From positions 1 through 26,977 of the forward strand of contig JALKBU010000715.1 of NCBI GenBank assembly GCA_023091735.1: a DNA stretch of 26,977 nt. Reading direction: 5' to 3'. Positions within the stretch are counted from its first letter, which is position 1, and each line of letters opens with the position of its first letter. The DNA comes from Trichomonas tenax. Its lineage: Eukaryota; Parabasalia; Trichomonadida; Trichomonadidae. The position numbers and the translations under genes are program-made. The notes under the pieces are model-generated. The model searched no databases and was not told the DNA's origin. It worked only from the letters and a program-made list of their open reading frames with translations. Below, piece after piece: positions 25,201 to 26,977 of the stretch.

Positions 25201-26636
25201 TTGAAATAGTATTTCGAGCAAAAAATGCAAATATCGAACATTTACTTGTCTCACTTGATATTAAATTGCAAGTATAGTATTATCACACTTCAAATATATA
25301 AATTGTTCAATTTTTCCATAAAATCAAATTGATATCTCGGTCAATGGAGAATTAAATAGTCACATGAAGCGCATCATTTAGATTAAATACTTGATCAATG
25401 CATGTTATATTGCAAATTTTCACCTGACATTGATTTAATACTACAAAATTAAAATATTTTTATGAAAAATACTGATTTGTTCATATATTATAGCATGGCA
25501 TTTGCATATGTTAGATTTGAAAATACAGAACTAATAGAATAATAATGCCTATTGAGAAAAGATGGATTTGTTCATATTTTTGAGTGAATCAAAGGAATAT
25601 ACAGCTATTTTTGGGTTGGATCTCGAGTAAATCCAGATCACATACATATTCTGCTACTTATGATGGTATGTGCAAAGAAAATCACTCTCTATACAAGCGA
25701 TTCCTAGATTCTCTATAATTGCTCATTATAATTATGGTAAGAACATAATATTTATGTATACTAGAGTAGTAAAATTTGTTACTATCATTTCCTTCAGCTG
25801 TTGCAGCACCATATTCTGCAATTGGAATGATCCCAGACTTCATATTATCGTGTGAGTTCATAAATGAAATAATTTCTTAGTTGAATATATTATAGTGAGA
25901 ATATTGGAACTTGAAAATATTTGTGTTTTGTAACCAATATTCAAAATAATTATCCATTTTATAAGATTTTTCATAAAGAAAGTAGAGAGAATCTTTAAGT
26001 TCACTTTTCAAATATATGCTCCATAAAGTTTGCATATGTTATAACATAAATATGATTTTTTTTCAAAATTCTTATTCGAATTAAGTCTAACAGCAAAGTT
26101 AATTGTATCCTGATTACATAAAAAATAGCATTTTGTACAAACAGAGGTTAGGTTTTATCATTTTTGGTATTTTGGAATTTCGATTAAGTTTGTAATAAAG
26201 GTAAATCAACATTTTACTGATGTAAATGTTAGAAAAGTATCATGCGCATTCAGTAACAGAGTATTTTTAACCATGAATCTCATCTGTTCGTAAATTCCAT
26301 TTTGTATCATAAAACTGGCTCACTCTATTGACTTGAAAAGTACTTCTGTGACATAAATGATATATATTCTTTATATGCTGCGACCTACAGTCAAAATTGT
26401 AGTATTTTGACAAAGATCGAAAAAATTGCGATTATTTAATACATCGAAAACGCCTCAAAATTGGCGCAATCTAATAAGTGTGCTATAGAACCCTGGAATA
26501 TCAAATAATTGTTAAAGCGCAGGTTAATTCGATAATATCTCTTTAATAGATTTTGCTTTCGTCGATGATGTCTATTGTAAACTGGCGGCATTCCTTTTGC
26601 TTAATCTAATGGAAGTAGCAGAATTGCTGCAGCTTG
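25201..26636. other. 1.4-kb AT-rich intergenic DNA, no gene seen
   Basis: Stops are frequent in all frames and composition is uniformly AT-rich. A brief, slightly GC-richer patch near 25795-25850 reads GIIPIAEYGAATAEGN on the minus strand, too short to assign. No tRNA, rRNA or motif cluster was found. Confidence 0.4.
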
Positions 26637-26976
26637 TCAGAGAAAAAAGTTTACTGAAGAGAAGAAACTCCGAAAAAATTGGAAAAAAGTTCCCTCCTTT
26701 TCTAATATATATAAAATAAACGAGTCTAGGACAAAAGTGAATATCGAAAAGTGACATAGAACCTTAAAGTCACTTTTCGTGAATAAACTGTCACCTTTTT
26801 GCGCGGGCAAATTGTCACTTTTATAAAAAGTGTTATAAATATCTTTGTAATCTAAACAATACTGACATTTATAGATTGAAACTCCACGCTGAGTATGAAG
26901 ACCATAAACGTAGTTCATTGCAAATTTTTGTTGCACTCCAAACCAAGAAACTCGGTCGAAATTATCCCTTCTTGTA
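26637..26976 (-). CDS. Partial reading frame entering from the right edge, unknown
   Basis: The minus-strand frame is open from the window edge (26976) down to a stop at 26637-26639. The first part looks like protein: DRVSWFGVQQKFAMNYVYGL followed by HTQRG and a CxxC pair (YKCQYC). From about 26830 downward the frame crosses the GTGAC/GTCAC motif cluster and then becomes Phe/Leu-rich, typical of noncoding AT DNA read by chance, so the true coding end may be near 26830 or the gene is broken. No family is recognised; a mobile-element protein next to its terminal repeats is possible. Confidence 0.25.
   Translation of the reverse strand, partial: TRRDNFDRVSWFGVQQKFAMNYVYGLHTQRGVSIYKCQYCLDYKDIYNTFYKSDNLPAQKGDSLFTKSDFKVLCHFSIFTFVLDSFILYILEKEGTFFQFFRSFFSSVNFFL
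26733..26833. repeat. Cluster of AAAAGTGAC / GTCACTTTT motifs with inverted repeats
   Basis: Six units occur in about 100 bp: AAAAGTGA at 26733-26740, CGAAAAGTGAC at 26745-26755, its perfect 11-bp reverse complement GTCACTTTTCG at 26769-26779, GTCACCTTTTT at 26790-26800, GTCACTTTT at 26814-26822, and AAAAAGTG just after it, forming a CACTTTT-ATA-AAAAGTG near-palindrome. Successive GTCAC units are 21-24 nt apart. This resembles terminal subrepeats of a transposable element or a factor-binding array. Confidence 0.6.
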
Positions 26977-26977
26977 T

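Noticed and set aside
25770..25860. Possible ankyrin or Sel1 fragment (GIIPIAEYGAATAEGN, minus strand)
   Set aside because: Too short, with no second helix or neighbouring repeat to support an assignment.
1..26977. CRISPR arrays, rRNA genes, bacterial operons or phage-type systems
   Set aside because: No regularly spaced repeats, no rRNA signature sequence, and the gene set with a spliceosomal intron is eukaryotic.

Overview
The window is a gene-dense, AT-rich segment of a protist nuclear genome, most likely a parabasalid (trichomonad). A Tritrichomonas-like species fits at least as well as Trichomonas vaginalis. The main evidence is a poly(A) polymerase gene split by an 86-nt intron that starts GTATGT and ends in the fused branch-point/acceptor ACTAACACACAG, the invariant 12-nt 3' motif described for T. 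vaginalis introns. Supporting signs are otherwise intronless genes, very short intergenic gaps, large coiled-coil proteins, debris resembling trichomonad surface proteins and ankyrin repeats, and a tail-anchored CS/Hsp20-TPR protein that matches the hydrogenosomal TOM receptors known from T. vaginalis. The standard code is used.

Layout. 1-1.6 kb: two decayed genes, a beta-helix surface-protein-like remnant (minus) and an F5/8-type-C-like remnant with one in-frame stop (plus). 2.05-7.03 kb: a 1659-residue chromatin protein with tandem chromodomains, a degenerate SNF2 ATPase and a C-terminal FYRN/FYRC pair. 7.0-8.2 kb: no gene. 8.2-10.1 kb: a 611-residue coiled-coil protein. 10.25-12.65 kb: an Rtf2-family gene and poly(A) polymerase, divergently transcribed from a 314-bp region full of one repeated motif. 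12.76-14.07 kb: a PP2A B''-type (PPP2R3C/TON2-like) EF-hand subunit, convergent with the polymerase. 14.63-15.78 kb: a membrane-anchored PDI/thioredoxin-like ER protein. 16.14-17.39 kb: an unrecognised helical protein, divergent from the PDI gene. 17.48-20.80 kb: an 1108-residue coiled-coil protein. 20.9-21.2 kb: a doubtful small ORF. 21.19-21.90 kb: a UIM plus UBX-like protein. 21.9-23.7 kb: a repeat-rich gap with an ankyrin fossil between 26-nt direct repeats, a 24-nt palindrome and other debris. 23.71-24.81 kb: the probable hydrogenosomal import receptor. 24.8-27.0 kb: largely empty AT-rich DNA, a small GC-richer hairpin island, and a cluster of GTGAC/GTCAC motifs beside a reading frame that enters from the right edge.

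The genes look like a housekeeping mixture (chromatin, replication fork, mRNA 3'-end processing, phosphatase regulation, ER folding, ubiquitin/p97, hydrogenosome import, cytoskeleton) and not an operon or a horizontally acquired system. What links several of them is a start-proximal motif, TTTACATGTCA (or its reverse complement), present in at least six exact and several one-mismatch copies just upstream of start codons. The classical trichomonad Inr is clear at only one gene. The strongest candidates for something undescribed are this motif and the CHD-like pseudo-ATPase fused to FY-rich domains.
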